From assembly GCF_005080685.1 (NCBI RefSeq), contig NZ_CP039371.1, forward strand, positions 1 through 64,000: DNA of 64,000 nucleotides, given 5' to 3'. The stretch's first letter is position 1. Every line of letters starts with the position of its first letter. Below the pieces are notes generated by a model. It ran no database searches. It was not told the DNA's origin and saw only the letters and a list, made by a program, of their open reading frames with translations. The DNA comes from Pseudomonas putida. GTDB taxonomy: Bacteria > Pseudomonadota > Gammaproteobacteria > Pseudomonadales > Pseudomonadaceae. The translations under genes and the position numbers were made by a program. Of the stretch, positions 12,999 to 21,544 are shown piece after piece.

Positions 12999-13369
12999 TT
13001 GCACTGCAGGCGGCTTCTGGCACGAGATGAATCGTGGTGCGCCCCGAATGCAAATTCCCATTCTGGGGCGTGACGAAATTTTCTGCGGGTGGTGGATTTA
13101 GAGAATTAAAACTGTCGCTAGAGGGTCCCGTCTTTCGCGGCCTGCAGCCATTTGGAGAGGAAACGCAAAACTGTCGCAATCACCCAAAACGCCGGTTCAG
13201 ACTGATTCGCTAGAGAATTAAAACTGTCGCAGCCTGAAACGACGCGGCTTTCACGTGTATTCAGAGCCATCATTATCGATAGCCTGCTTACAAACATGTA
13301 ATTCCTGGATCACGTGGATGACAGCTCCCAGTCGGTAAGCTTCACTCATGTCTTCATGGAGTAACAGAA
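12999..13369. other. Intergenic stretch with hairpin and repeats after the mvaT-like gene
   Basis: No gene is seen. A hairpin at 13040-13070 (CGCCCC..GAATG against CATTC.GGGGCG with one bulge) may end mvaT-like transcription. Three similar repeats follow (13099-13230, listed separately). The last 130 bases form the upstream region of the DUF2790 gene. Confidence 0.5.
13099..13230 (+). repeat. Three spaced direct repeats, candidate TnsB-binding sites
   Basis: TAGAGAATTAAAACTGTCGC occurs identically at 13099-13118 and 13211-13230. A third related copy sharing AAAACTGTCGC lies at 13167-13177. The TGT positions are 59 and 53 bp apart. Spaced direct copies of an A/T-rich block ending in TGTCG are what transposon ends bound by TnsB-type transposases look like. 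No matching array was found near 6.4-7.0 kb, so their role is unproven. Confidence 0.5.
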
Positions 13370-13702
13370 ATGAACACCGCTAAAAGCATTGCCGCCCTCA
13401 TGCTCGTAATCGCCTCCTCATCCGCTTTAGCTGAAGGAGGATCTGATCGCTTACACGGAAAGATGATTCAGGCAAATGAGCAAGCAATGCGTGCCTACGC
13501 CGCTGCCAATGGAAAAAAACCACCTGAAGTGATCCATTATCGCTACGGAATGAAACTGGATGTGGCGAGAGTTATCAGTATGACTTCGCTCAAAGGTAGC
13601 TGCGACGTGATGCCGACACAGATGAATTACGAGGACTCAACAGGTGAGTTGAAAATCCTCGAATATCGCTCTGCTGGAATTAACTGTAGAGGTCAAAACT
13701 GA
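13370..13702 (+). CDS. DUF2790 family small secreted protein
   Basis: This is a 110-residue protein with a cleavable signal peptide (MNTAKSIAALMLVIASSSALA) and a mature part carrying the DUF2790 pattern RYGMKLDV, a cysteine, then MNYEDSTGEL, EYR and a final cysteine near the end. The two cysteines could form a disulfide. Function is unknown. The family is common in Pseudomonas near metal-resistance genes, and this window has two more copies, starting at 47710 and 61557 on the minus strand. The GGAG ribosome site is 7 bp before the ATG. It is convergent with the DUF411 gene. Confidence 0.8.
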   Translation: MNTAKSIAALMLVIASSSALAEGGSDRLHGKMIQANEQAMRAYAAANGKKPPEVIHYRYGMKLDVARVISMTSLKGSCDVMPTQMNYEDSTGELKILEYRSAGINCRGQN

Positions 13703-13799
13703 CCGAAGGGACAGGGTAAGTCTTGGAGTAAGCTGACCACGACCAGCGCTGCAGCTGGTCGGCTGGCCGGCAGAAGCCCTTCCCCCGGGGCATCTTGCA

Positions 13800-14255
13800 T
13801 TACGTGTCAGGATAACTGGCAACTACTTGATCGTCCCCACTCTTGGTGAGGCCGATGACTTGATAGGCGTGTTTCATGCCATCAACCTCCATACCTGGTG
13901 AGCCAGCGGGCATGCCAGGTACCGCGACGCCTGCCAGGTCGTTGCGCTTTATGAGCTCCTGCACCTGGGCTGCGGGGACGTGACCTTCCACAAACTTGCC
14001 ATCGATAACCGCGGTGTGACACGAAGCCAGCCTCGGAGCTACTCCTAGCTCTTGCTTCACCGCCCTCATGTCCGTTTCAACGTGGTCGACGACCTTGAAG
14101 CCGTTTGCCTCCAAGTGCGCTATCCATTTCTTACAGCAACCGCAATTAGCGTCCCGGTGCACATCGATAGTCAGGGGCTCCGCAGCAAAGGCGGCTGAGG
14201 CGATTAGAAGTGACGCTGCGGTACTTAAACCGAGGAAGCGGCGCTTACTTGTCAT
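13800..14255 (-). CDS. DUF411 family periplasmic metal-binding protein
   Basis: DUF411 proteins are small exported proteins found beside copper-resistance genes. This 151-residue protein has a signal peptide (MTSKRRFLGLSTAASLLIASAAFA) and the motif DANCGCCKKW, whose Cys-Gly-Cys-Cys is a likely Cu(I) site. Also conserved are LASCHTAVIDGKFVEGHVPA and VPGMPAGSPGME, both rich in likely metal ligands. I chose the internal ATG at 14255, which gives a proper signal peptide. It overlaps the end of the upstream cytochrome gene by 11 bp and is the last gene of the copA-to-DUF411 run on this strand. Binding is inferred from the motif. Confidence 0.85.
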   Translation of the reverse strand: MTSKRRFLGLSTAASLLIASAAFAAEPLTIDVHRDANCGCCKKWIAHLEANGFKVVDHVETDMRAVKQELGVAPRLASCHTAVIDGKFVEGHVPAAQVQELIKRNDLAGVAVPGMPAGSPGMEVDGMKHAYQVIGLTKSGDDQVVASYPDT

Positions 14256-15024
14256 GAGTGTGCTCCTTCCCGTCTTTGTGCACATGGGTTTTGGGAGTAG
14301 AACCTGTGTGGTGGTCCGAGTGCGCCTCGCCGGACTCGTGTTCACCGTGGTGCTCCGCTACTGATGAAGACTCCGAATGCGAACTGCCATGATCATGACT
14401 TTCCTCAGCCACGCCGTTTGCTGCGGAATCATCATGATTTCCATGACCTGATTTCGCACCACCGTGTTGGCCTTCATGGTTATGCATATCGCTTTCGCCA
14501 CCGCCATGTTGGTGACCACCACTGGAAGCGACCATCATCTGGTACTGCTCAGCATTGAGTTGCGGTAGCTGGTCCAGGAACGCGACGATTCCCCAGATGT
14601 ACTGGTCGTCCATGCTCTTACCCCAGGCTGGCATGCCTGTCGCTTTGATACCGTGCTTGATGGTCCAAAACGCAGCAGCAGGGTCACCGCTTACACCTAT
14701 CTCGGTGAGGTTTGGTGGGGATGGGTATAGGGCTTGGCTGAGTTCAGTTTTCTCCACCCCTGGCGCGAGGTGGCAACCGATACACATGGCGTTGTAGTTG
14801 CCTGCCCCTGCTTGGATGAGAGCAGGATCTTTAAGGTTTGGCACCTCAATGTCGCTTGCTCGGACTTCAATCGAGCGATCCCGCGCCATGGCCAAAAACG
14901 CATGCACAGCGGGGAAGTGTGGGTCGTCCGCACCAACGTTCACGAGACCGAAGTAAGCAGCACCTAGCACTGCTGCGCTAGTAACAGCACCTGCCGCCAC
15001 CAGCGTTGTAATTGTTTTTTTCAT
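14245..15024 (-). CDS. Periplasmic c-type cytochrome with His-rich tail
   Basis: The 259-residue protein has an N-terminal signal/anchor helix (about residues 5-28), one haem c motif CIGCH at 81-85 and a likely Met axial ligand in GIKATGMPAWG, so it is a single-haem cytochrome c. From about residue 170 onward the tail is very rich in His, Asp, Glu, Ser and Gly (for example HQHGGGESDMHNHEG), which suggests metal binding. Cytochromes of this kind are found in Pseudomonas copper clusters. The electron-transfer partner is not clear from sequence. It sits between copB and the DUF411 gene, with a 9-bp gap to copB. Confidence 0.85.
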   Translation of the reverse strand: MKKTITTLVAAGAVTSAAVLGAAYFGLVNVGADDPHFPAVHAFLAMARDRSIEVRASDIEVPNLKDPALIQAGAGNYNAMCIGCHLAPGVEKTELSQALYPSPPNLTEIGVSGDPAAAFWTIKHGIKATGMPAWGKSMDDQYIWGIVAFLDQLPQLNAEQYQMMVASSGGHQHGGGESDMHNHEGQHGGAKSGHGNHDDSAANGVAEESHDHGSSHSESSSVAEHHGEHESGEAHSDHHTGSTPKTHVHKDGKEHTHDK

Positions 15025-15033
15025 GTTGAGTTC

Positions 15034-16149
15034 TCAAAACCACATCCGAATACCGGCCACAAAACGAGCTTCGTCCACGTCCCCGCCTTCATCCCGAATG
15101 AAATCGGCGGTTTTGCCGTAGGAACGGCTCCAGGTGACACCTATGTATGGCGCGAACTGGCGAACAATCTCGTACCGTAACCGCAGCCCGACTTCGGTGT
15201 TTGCCAGGCCAGAGCCGACGCCGCGTTCCGGGTCGTTCTTGCCATAAAAGTTGGCCTCAGCGGTTGGCTGAAGAATTAAACGATTGGTTAGCAAGATGTC
15301 GTACTCGCCCTCCAGACGGGCAGCGGTTTGACCGTTCTCGCCGATAAAGGCGGTGGCTTCAGCTTCGAAGTCATACAGGGCCAGGCCCTGAATACCGAAC
15401 GCAGCCCAGGTCTGCGGATCCTCCGGTTTGAAATCCTGCCGGACGCCGGCGACAACATCCCACCACGGGCTTACCGAGCGGCCATAGAGGAGCTGCAGCT
15501 CAGCATCTTCAGTCACACCATTGGTTCGTTCACCTTCCGAGCGAATCCAGAGCCTATTGATATCGCCGCCCACCCAGCCGGATGCATCCCAAGCAAGCGT
15601 GCTACCTTCATCGGCATCTTGGTATTCCAGTTGGTCTAGCAAGAAAAAGCTGTTGAACCCGCTGTCATCCATTTTGTGCCCGTCAAGCGGGGGGAAGGCA
15701 GCCTGCCGGTCGGCATCAGTCAGCACCGGGATTGGCGTACGGCTGGTCGGGGTCGGCGAATCAGCGTTCCCGTTTCCCATCGTGGAATGACCCATCGCGC
15801 CATGATCCATGCCTTCCATGGACCCGTGATCCATGCCTTTCATGCTTCCATGGTCCATCTTGCTGTGGTCCATCGAGGCGGGTTTCGCTTTGGGCTGGCC
15901 ATGGCCCATTTTGCTGTGATCAACGGGTGCAGGTTGCGTGGGTTGCTTGCTCGCGCCCATCTGGCTGTGGTCCATGCCCGGCATCGCAGCCTGTGATGAG
16001 GCGTGGTCCATCTGCATGGCACCGTGGCCCATTGCCGAGTGGTCCATTCCGGAATGATCCATTTCAGCGGCGAAGCTGGGCGAAACGCCCAGCACACCTA
16101 AAGAAACGGCGAATGCCAGCAGCGATGGTCGTGCAACGCTATTGGCCAT
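15034..16149 (-). CDS. copB: Outer-membrane copper resistance protein CopB
   Basis: CopB/PcoB proteins are outer-membrane beta-barrels that bind or sequester copper. The 371-residue protein has a signal peptide ending at SFAAE and a Met/His-rich region (about residues 30-130) with many MDHS/MDHG motifs. The PcoB-type barrel domain ends with a terminal aromatic residue (GIRMWF). I chose the ATG at 16149 (MANSVARPS), 5 bp after AGGG; an in-frame ATG at 16179 lies inside the preceding gene. The start overlaps the stop of the upstream 107-residue gene by 11 bp. Confidence 0.92.
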   Translation of the reverse strand: MANSVARPSLLAFAVSLGVLGVSPSFAAEMDHSGMDHSAMGHGAMQMDHASSQAAMPGMDHSQMGASKQPTQPAPVDHSKMGHGQPKAKPASMDHSKMDHGSMKGMDHGSMEGMDHGAMGHSTMGNGNADSPTPTSRTPIPVLTDADRQAAFPPLDGHKMDDSGFNSFFLLDQLEYQDADEGSTLAWDASGWVGGDINRLWIRSEGERTNGVTEDAELQLLYGRSVSPWWDVVAGVRQDFKPEDPQTWAAFGIQGLALYDFEAEATAFIGENGQTAARLEGEYDILLTNRLILQPTAEANFYGKNDPERGVGSGLANTEVGLRLRYEIVRQFAPYIGVTWSRSYGKTADFIRDEGGDVDEARFVAGIRMWF

Positions 16150-16462
16150 TTTTCCCTGCCTTAGCTTTGTCGCTGCCATGCGATTCCATCATTTTGCTGT
16201 GATCCATTCCTTCCATGGAACCATGATCCATGCCCTCCATAGAGCCATGATCCATGCCTTTCATGGAGCCGTGATCCATGCCTTCATGGTTCATGCCCTG
16301 GGCTTGCTTGCTCTTCGAGCCGTTCGATTGCGCCGCGTTGGACGACTTTTGAGAGTGCTGATCATGGTTGTCACTGGACCAGGAAGACGGGGCGTACACC
16401 GCGAGCAGGCCAACCATCGCGGCAGAGAGGAAAAAGGCGCTTCGTTTCATTGGTTTGCTCAT
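16139..16462 (-). CDS. Met/His-rich secreted peptide of the cop operon
   Basis: This is a 107-residue protein with a signal peptide ([25 protein letters not shown]) and a low-complexity mature part. The second half carries repeated MDHGSM[K/E]G units, the same motif found in CopA and CopB on either side. No folded domain is recognised. It probably binds periplasmic copper, by analogy with the Met/His motifs of neighbouring proteins. The ATG at 16462 follows GGAG with 7-bp spacing. It lies 14 bp after copA and overlaps copB. Confidence 0.75.
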   Translation of the reverse strand: MSKPMKRSAFFLSAAMVGLLAVYAPSSWSSDNHDQHSQKSSNAAQSNGSKSKQAQGMNHEGMDHGSMKGMDHGSMEGMDHGSMEGMDHSKMMESHGSDKAKAGKNGQ

Positions 16463-16476
16463 CTCGTATCTCCAGT

Positions 16477-18435
16477 TCATTCGTCCACGCGGACTTCTCG
16501 GAACATGCCCATCTCCATGTGGTACATGAGGTGACAGTGATAGGCCCAGCGCCCGAGTGCATCTGCGGTTACGCGATAGCTTCGTTTCGAGCCAGGCGGC
16601 ATATCGATCGTGTGTTTTCGCACCATGAAATTGCCGTCCTCATCCTCCAGGTCACTCCACATGCCGTGCAGATGGATGGGGTGAGTCATCATGGTGTCGT
16701 TGACCAAGGTAATACGCAGGCGCTCGCCGTACTTGAGCCGCAGCGGCTCTGCGTCAGAAAACTTGATCCCATCGAAGGACCAAGCGAACTTTTCCATATG
16801 CCCGGTAAGGTGCAGTTCGATTGTCCGGCCAGGTTCCCGGCCGTCAGGGTCGATGAAGGTGCTACGCAAATCCGAATACGTGAGAACCCGACGCCCGTTA
16901 TCGCGAAGCCCGATCCCCGGATCGCTCAGCTTTGGCGTAGGGGTCATGGTCTGCATATCGACCAGAGGGTTGTTTGTTTCGGAGGCGGGATGGTTCTGCA
17001 TGGCACCGCTGGCGGCCATATTGCTTTGGTCCATACCGGTCATGTTGCCGTGGTCCATGCCAGCCATCTTGCTATGGTCCATACCGGCCATGCTGCCGTG
17101 GTCCATGCCAGCCATCTTGCTATGGTCCATACCGGCCATGCTGCCGTGGTCCATGCCAGCCATCTTGCTATGGTCCATACCGGCCATGCTGCCGTGGTCC
17201 ATGCCAGCCATCTTGCTATGGTCCATACCGGCCATGCTGCCGTGGTCCATGCCAGCCATCTTGCTGTGGTCCATACCGGCCATGCTGCCGTGATCCATGC
17301 CACCCATGCTGCCGTGGTCCATCCCCATATCACTCATGGAGATGAGAGGCCTTGGATCTACAGCCGGCACCGGTGCCTGCAGGCCCTCACGGACAGCCAA
17401 GGTACCCCTTGAATAGCCGGTGCGATCCATGGATTGAGCAAAGATGGTGTAAGCCTGCTCGTTTTCAGGCTCGACAATGACATCGTAGGTTTCAGCAACG
17501 GCAATCCGGAATTCATCGATCGACACTGGCTTAACGTACTGACCGTCGGCTGCGACAACCGTCATTTTCAAGCCGGGGATCCGCACGTCGAAATAGGTCA
17601 TCGCCGAGCCATTGATAAAGCGAAGCCGGATTTTCTCCCCTGGCTTGAAGATTCCCGTCCAGTTCCCATTTGGCGCCTGGCCGTTCATGAGGTAGGTGTA
17701 GGTGTGCCCGCTCACGTCAGCGAGATCGGTTGGGCTCATCTTCATCTCGGCCCACATCTTTCGATCGGCCACAGCAGCAGACCAACCTTTCTCGCTCACG
17801 TCGTCGACGAAGTCGCCAACGGTGCGCTTGTGGAAGTTGTAATAGTCCGACTGTTTTTTGAGCTTGGACATAACCCGCGCCGGGTCTTCGTCGGTCCAAT
17901 CACTCAGCATGACGACATAGTCACGATCGTAGGTGAAAGGCTCTGGATCCTTGGCATCAATCACCAGCGCACCGTAAACACCGACCTGCTCCTGGAAGCC
18001 CGAATGGCTGTGGTACCAGTAGGTGCCGTTCTGGTGGACCTTGAACTTGTACTCGTACATGCCGTCGGGAGCGATGCCATGGAAGCTTAGACCCGGCACG
18101 CCGTCCATATTCGCCGGCAGGATGATGCCGTGCCAGTGGATGGACGTGTCCTGCTTCAAGCGGTTGCGAACCCGTAGCGTGACCGTGTCGCCTTCGCGCC
18201 AACGGAGTATTGGTCCTGGCAGCGAACCGTTGATGGCCATCGCCGTTCGAGCTGCCCCGGTAATGTTCACCGGGAGCTCCCCGATGTACAGGTCAAAATC
18301 GGTGCCGGTCAGTACGTTAGGCTGGCCAGGGCTGGTTACGGCCCAGACCGGCGCGCGCCACATGCCCAGCCCACCCAGTAGTCCGGTAGCAGCCAGGCCT
18401 TTGACGAATGAACGTCTCGTGGTTTTGCTTTGCAT
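16477..18435 (-). CDS. copA: Multicopper oxidase CopA (PcoA type)
   Basis: CopA is a periplasmic multicopper oxidase thought to oxidise and bind Cu(I). The 652-residue protein starts with a Tat signal ([18 protein letters not shown]) and has all four copper-ligand blocks: HWHG, WYHSHSG, HPIHLHG and [12 protein letters not shown] near the C-terminus. Between the second and third cupredoxin domains is a Met/His-rich repeat region (see the tandem repeat). I chose the ATG at 18435, because the in-frame extension would bury the Tat signal. It heads the minus-strand run copA, Met/His peptide, copB, cytochrome, DUF411. A palindromic candidate CopR box lies 160 bp upstream. Confidence 0.95.
   Translation of the reverse strand: MQSKTTRRSFVKGLAATGLLGGLGMWRAPVWAVTSPGQPNVLTGTDFDLYIGELPVNITGAARTAMAINGSLPGPILRWREGDTVTLRVRNRLKQDTSIHWHGIILPANMDGVPGLSFHGIAPDGMYEYKFKVHQNGTYWYHSHSGFQEQVGVYGALVIDAKDPEPFTYDRDYVVMLSDWTDEDPARVMSKLKKQSDYYNFHKRTVGDFVDDVSEKGWSAAVADRKMWAEMKMSPTDLADVSGHTYTYLMNGQAPNGNWTGIFKPGEKIRLRFINGSAMTYFDVRIPGLKMTVVAADGQYVKPVSIDEFRIAVAETYDVIVEPENEQAYTIFAQSMDRTGYSRGTLAVREGLQAPVPAVDPRPLISMSDMGMDHGSMGGMDHGSMAGMDHSKMAGMDHGSMAGMDHSKMAGMDHGSMAGMDHSKMAGMDHGSMAGMDHSKMAGMDHGSMAGMDHSKMAGMDHGNMTGMDQSNMAASGAMQNHPASETNNPLVDMQTMTPTPKLSDPGIGLRDNGRRVLTYSDLRSTFIDPDGREPGRTIELHLTGHMEKFAWSFDGIKFSDAEPLRLKYGERLRITLVNDTMMTHPIHLHGMWSDLEDEDGNFMVRKHTIDMPPGSKRSYRVTADALGRWAYHCHLMYHMEMGMFREVRVDE
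17053..17300 (-). repeat. 48-bp tandem repeats in copA
   Basis: Five nearly identical 48-bp units, with starts spaced exactly 48 bp, encode the 16-residue unit [16 protein letters not shown]. Shorter degenerate units flank both sides. Near-identity at the DNA level suggests recent expansion and possible length variation among strains. The encoded segment probably binds copper. Confidence 0.9.
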
Positions 18436-18596
18436 GCCGTTGCGTCCAATCAGGTAGATCGCTGATATCCAGACTGCGGGATCCGCAGCCATCTGGTTTC
18501 AATTGAGCTCCCCCAAGCCTCGTAGACTTTCGCCAAAGCACAAGGATTGCGGGAGGCAATACCCCGAAAGCTGACATAGTTCAGATTCCGGGGTGA

Positions 18597-18610
18597 TTAC
18601 ATTTCTGTAA
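18597..18610. promoter_or_regulatory. Candidate CopR box upstream of copA
   Basis: TTACA-TTTC-TGTAA is a perfect inverted repeat, and the wider ATTACATTTCTGTAAGCT matches a second site before copR at 14 of 17 positions. It lies between ptrA-like and copA, about 160 bp before the copA start. The link to CopR is inference. Confidence 0.55.
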
Positions 18611-18617
18611 GCTAAGC

Positions 18618-18824
18618 TCAGCAGCTCTCGTGGCCGGGGTGCTTTTGGCTTTGGGCGGTAACAGGAGCCTCTGCTTTTTTCTCCTGAGCAACCTGGTAAG
18701 CCTGCATGGAAGATGCACGTGCAGCTTCCATCCTGGCGAAGGTGCGATCCGCGCCGCCTTCAGCCAGGGCGAGGCTCGCCATGCCGAAGGTGACTACCAT
18801 CACAATCGCTTTGATCATGTTCAT
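18618..18824 (-). CDS. PtrA-like small secreted protein
   Basis: This is a 68-residue protein with a signal peptide (MNMIKAIVMVVTFGMASLALA) followed by EGGADRTFARMEAARA and a tail ending KHPGHESC. The EGG-x-[D/E]R segment after the signal is shared with the 73-residue protein at 51401. It resembles the N-terminal region of PtrA, a copper-induced Pseudomonas protein. The His/Cys-containing end may bind metal. A GAGGAA site lies 6 bp before the ATG. It is divergent from copR and upstream of copA, so it may share CopR control. Confidence 0.75.
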   Translation of the reverse strand: MNMIKAIVMVVTFGMASLALAEGGADRTFARMEAARASSMQAYQVAQEKKAEAPVTAQSQKHPGHESC

Positions 18825-18916
18825 TTGCGTTTCCTCTAAGGGTCAGTTTCGCCTGATTGGCGCCGTTCACAGTGCTCAAGCTAGCTACCCGGCACTGTCA
18901 GCAAGCTGAGCCCGAC

Positions 18917-18935
18917 ATTACTTTTCCGTCAGCTT
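18917..18935. promoter_or_regulatory. Second candidate CopR box, between ptrA-like and copR
   Basis: ATTACTTTTCCGTCAGCTT in the 166-bp divergent region matches the copA-side site (ATTACATTTCTGTAAGCTA) at most positions. The location suits control of both the ptrA-like gene and copRS. Confidence 0.45.
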
Positions 18936-18990
18936 CTGGTTGGGTGCCTTTTTTGCTGCACACTGAAGGGCATCCAAGGGGGCGCAGCAG

Positions 18991-19668
18991 ATGAAATTAC
19001 TCGTAGCCGAAGATGAGCCAAAAATCGGGGCCTACCTGCAGCAAGGGCTGACGGAGGCAGGCTTTACCGTCGATCGTGTGGTCACAGGGACCGACGCGCT
19101 GCAATACGCTTTGAGCGAGGCGTATGACCTGCTGATTCTTGATGTAATGATGCCGGGGCTAGACGGCTGGGAGGTGCTGCGGATGGTACGTGCGGCAGGG
19201 AAAGAGGTCCCAGTCTTGTTTTTGACGGCCCGTGATGGCGTGGACGATCGCGTGAAAGGGTTAGAACTCGGGGCTGACGATTACCTGGTCAAACCCTTTG
19301 CATTCTCGGAACTGCTAGCGCGTGTGCGCACTTTGCTGCGAAGAGGCAGCAGTGGCTATGCTCAGACCACTATGAAGATGGCTGACCTGGAGGTAGACCT
19401 GCTTAAGCGCCGGGCCACCCGAAATGGCAAGCGGATCGACCTCACAGCCAAGGAGTTCTCCTTACTGGAACTACTCATGCGCCGACGCGGCGAGGTACTG
19501 CCGAAGTCCCTGATCGCATCGCAGGTGTGGGATATGAACTTCGACAGCGACACTAACGTGATCGAGGTTGCTGTTCGTAGGTTGCGGGCCAAGATTGATG
19601 ACGATTTCGCCCCCAAGCTCATACATACAGTTCGTGGCATGGGCTATCTGATGGATGTTCCCGAGTAA
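18991..19668 (+). CDS. copR: Copper response regulator CopR
   Basis: CopR is an OmpR-family response regulator that activates copper genes after phosphorylation by CopS. The 225-residue protein has a receiver domain with acidic residues Glu7 and Asp8, the phospho-acceptor Asp51 ([10 protein letters not shown]) and Lys in YLVKPF, followed by a winged-helix DNA-binding domain ending [27 protein letters not shown]. Its stop overlaps the copS start (TAATG). CusR/CzcR-type regulators are close relatives; the copper assignment rests on the surrounding cop and cus genes. Confidence 0.92.
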   Translation: MKLLVAEDEPKIGAYLQQGLTEAGFTVDRVVTGTDALQYALSEAYDLLILDVMMPGLDGWEVLRMVRAAGKEVPVLFLTARDGVDDRVKGLELGADDYLVKPFAFSELLARVRTLLRRGSSGYAQTTMKMADLEVDLLKRRATRNGKRIDLTAKEFSLLELLMRRRGEVLPKSLIASQVWDMNFDSDTNVIEVAVRRLRAKIDDDFAPKLIHTVRGMGYLMDVPE

Positions 19669-21074
19669 TGCGCGCCCAATCGTCGCTCGTTAAACGCCTT
19701 ACCCTCATGTTCATGTTCGCGGTCATCGCCGTATTGGTCGTTGCCGGCGTGAGCTTCTACATGCTCAGTCAGCACCATTTCCAGATGCTGGATGAGCAAG
19801 CCCTGGCCGAGAAACTCGAATCCACCCGGCACATCCTTTCACTTTCAGCAGCACGTGATGAACTTGAGGATCAGGAGCCTCAACTGCGTGCTTTGTTGGG
19901 GGCTCATCAGGACCTTTCTGCGGAGATTCTTGATGCTGACGGTACTGTCCTGTTCTCGGACTCCAAGGCATCCCGCATCCCTGAGCGCTTTAAGCAGGCC
20001 TCTTCTGGCGCCGTTTGGGACTGGCAAATCGACTCGCGGAACTTCCGGGGGATTACCTCTCAACTGGCTATAGCGCAGGCGCAGGCGCCGGTAACAGTCA
20101 TGTTGATGCTGGATGTCACCAGCCATGCCCACTTTTTCAAGACGCTGCAATGGTGGTTCGGCATTGGCTTGGTCATCAGCGCTCTGGTTAGTGCAGGATT
20201 GGGGTGGATCGTGGCCAAGAGCGGTCTTCGGCCGGTTGGGCAGATCACCAAGGTGGCGACATCCATGTCTGCCCGGTCCCTTCGCGAGCGAATTCCATTG
20301 GAGCCCGTGCCGCTTGAATTGCAGGAGCTGATCCTCTCCTTCAACGGAATGCTTGCACGCCTGGAAGACGCGTTCGTCCGGCTATCAAACTTCTCAGCCG
20401 ACATCGCACATGAGCTGCGGACTCCGGTAAGTAATCTTCTGACGCATACCGAAGTCGTTCTGACCAAAAAACGCGACCTCGATGCCTACGAAGACAACCT
20501 CTACTCCAATCTTGAAGACCTCAAGCGCATGTCGCGCATGATCGATGACATGCTGTTCCTGGCAAAAGCTGATAACGGCTTGATCATCCCCGAGCAGGTT
20601 GATATCGATCTGGTCGGGCTAGTGTCCAGACTGATTGAGTACTACCAGCTTGCAGCCGAAGACCGAAGCATTCGGCTTGCCCTTCAAGGCGAAGGTACGA
20701 TCCGTGGTGACCGGCTAATGATTGACCGGGCGGTTTCCAACATTCTATCCAACGCTTTGCGCTATACCCCCGAAGGCCACGATATCGCCGTCCGGATTGT
20801 CGAGGCGGCTGATCAAGTGAACCTGTCCGTCCAGAACAATGGGGCCACGATTGATCCGGAACATATCAACAAAATCTTCGACCGGTTCTATCGCGCTGAC
20901 CCTGCAAGGCGGGAAGGAAGCCCAAGCAACGCCGGCTTGGGTCTGGCCATAACGCGTTCGATCATCGAGGCTCATGGTGGGCGAATTTGGTGTACCTCCG
21001 CTGACGGCGTGACGAGTTTTCACATCGCTCTGCCGCACGCCAAACAATCCACTTCCAAGCCTCAAACGGCTTAA
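19668..21074 (+). CDS. copS: Copper sensor histidine kinase CopS
   Basis: This is the inner-membrane sensor kinase partner of CopR. The 468-residue protein has an N-terminal membrane helix (about 12-34), a periplasmic sensor region (about 35-165), a second helix (about 165-190), and a HAMP domain. The H-box FSADIAHELRTPVSNLL is followed by N, G1 and G2 boxes (SNILSNALRYTPEG, NAGLGLAITRSIIEAHGG). It is of the CusS/CopS/IrlS heavy-metal kinase family. It is translationally coupled to copR by a 1-bp overlap. Confidence 0.92.
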   Translation: MRAQSSLVKRLTLMFMFAVIAVLVVAGVSFYMLSQHHFQMLDEQALAEKLESTRHILSLSAARDELEDQEPQLRALLGAHQDLSAEILDADGTVLFSDSKASRIPERFKQASSGAVWDWQIDSRNFRGITSQLAIAQAQAPVTVMLMLDVTSHAHFFKTLQWWFGIGLVISALVSAGLGWIVAKSGLRPVGQITKVATSMSARSLRERIPLEPVPLELQELILSFNGMLARLEDAFVRLSNFSADIAHELRTPVSNLLTHTEVVLTKKRDLDAYEDNLYSNLEDLKRMSRMIDDMLFLAKADNGLIIPEQVDIDLVGLVSRLIEYYQLAAEDRSIRLALQGEGTIRGDRLMIDRAVSNILSNALRYTPEGHDIAVRIVEAADQVNLSVQNNGATIDPEHINKIFDRFYRADPARREGSPSNAGLGLAITRSIIEAHGGRIWCTSADGVTSFHIALPHAKQSTSKPQTA

Positions 21075-21110
21075 TGCTAATTTCATGCGTGTAACCTATA
21101 CTCGGCCATC

Positions 21111-21458
21111 ATGAACCGGCTCCTACGACTGTTCACCATCCTGCTTCTAATCGCATCGCTTCCTCTCAACGGCATGGCGGGAGTCGACTCAGCCATTGAA
21201 CCATGCCCCATGCAAACCATGGGGATGGAGATGATGGCGGGGATGGATCACGATTGTTGCCAGGATACTGATCCAGGATCAGCTGCCGACCACTCCAAAG
21301 CCTGCAAAGTGGGCCAGGAGTGTAGAACCGCGAGCACAGTTCAGGTCGAAATAATTAACCCCACGCTCACCTATTCTGCGCCTAGGCCAGTAGATACCTA
21401 TGCGGTGAGCCTCGTAAACAGGGCGCCTCCTGACCCTTGGCGGCCACCCCGCGCCTGA
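21111..21458 (+). CDS. Small Met/Cys-rich secreted protein upstream of cusCBA
   Basis: This is a 115-residue protein with a signal peptide (MNRLLRLFTILLLIASLPLNGMAG) and a mature part containing a Met-rich stretch (MQTMGMEMMAGMDHDCC) and further cysteines (CKVGQEC). I do not recognise a named family; short proteins of this type often precede Cus/Czc operons (CopL- or CzcI-like). It is probably a periplasmic copper binder. It lies 36 bp after copS and 86 bp before the cusC-like gene. The ribosome binding site is weak. Confidence 0.7.
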   Translation: MNRLLRLFTILLLIASLPLNGMAGVDSAIEPCPMQTMGMEMMAGMDHDCCQDTDPGSAADHSKACKVGQECRTASTVQVEIINPTLTYSAPRPVDTYAVSLVNRAPPDPWRPPRA

Positions 21459-21544
21459 TTACCTCTTAAATTCACCCCATCGTCCTGTTTTGCAGCCGGA
21501 TGATGGCATGCGCTTGCGCGCTGATTTTTTGAGGAATCATTTCC

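Noticed and set aside
17053..17300. Regularly spaced repeats that could suggest a CRISPR array
   Set aside because: The 48-bp units are contiguous, without unique spacers, and encode in-frame repeats of CopA.
16450..17412. 320-codon plus-strand frame opposite copA
   Set aside because: Antisense to the copA repeat region; its own repeats are just the complement of the coding repeats.
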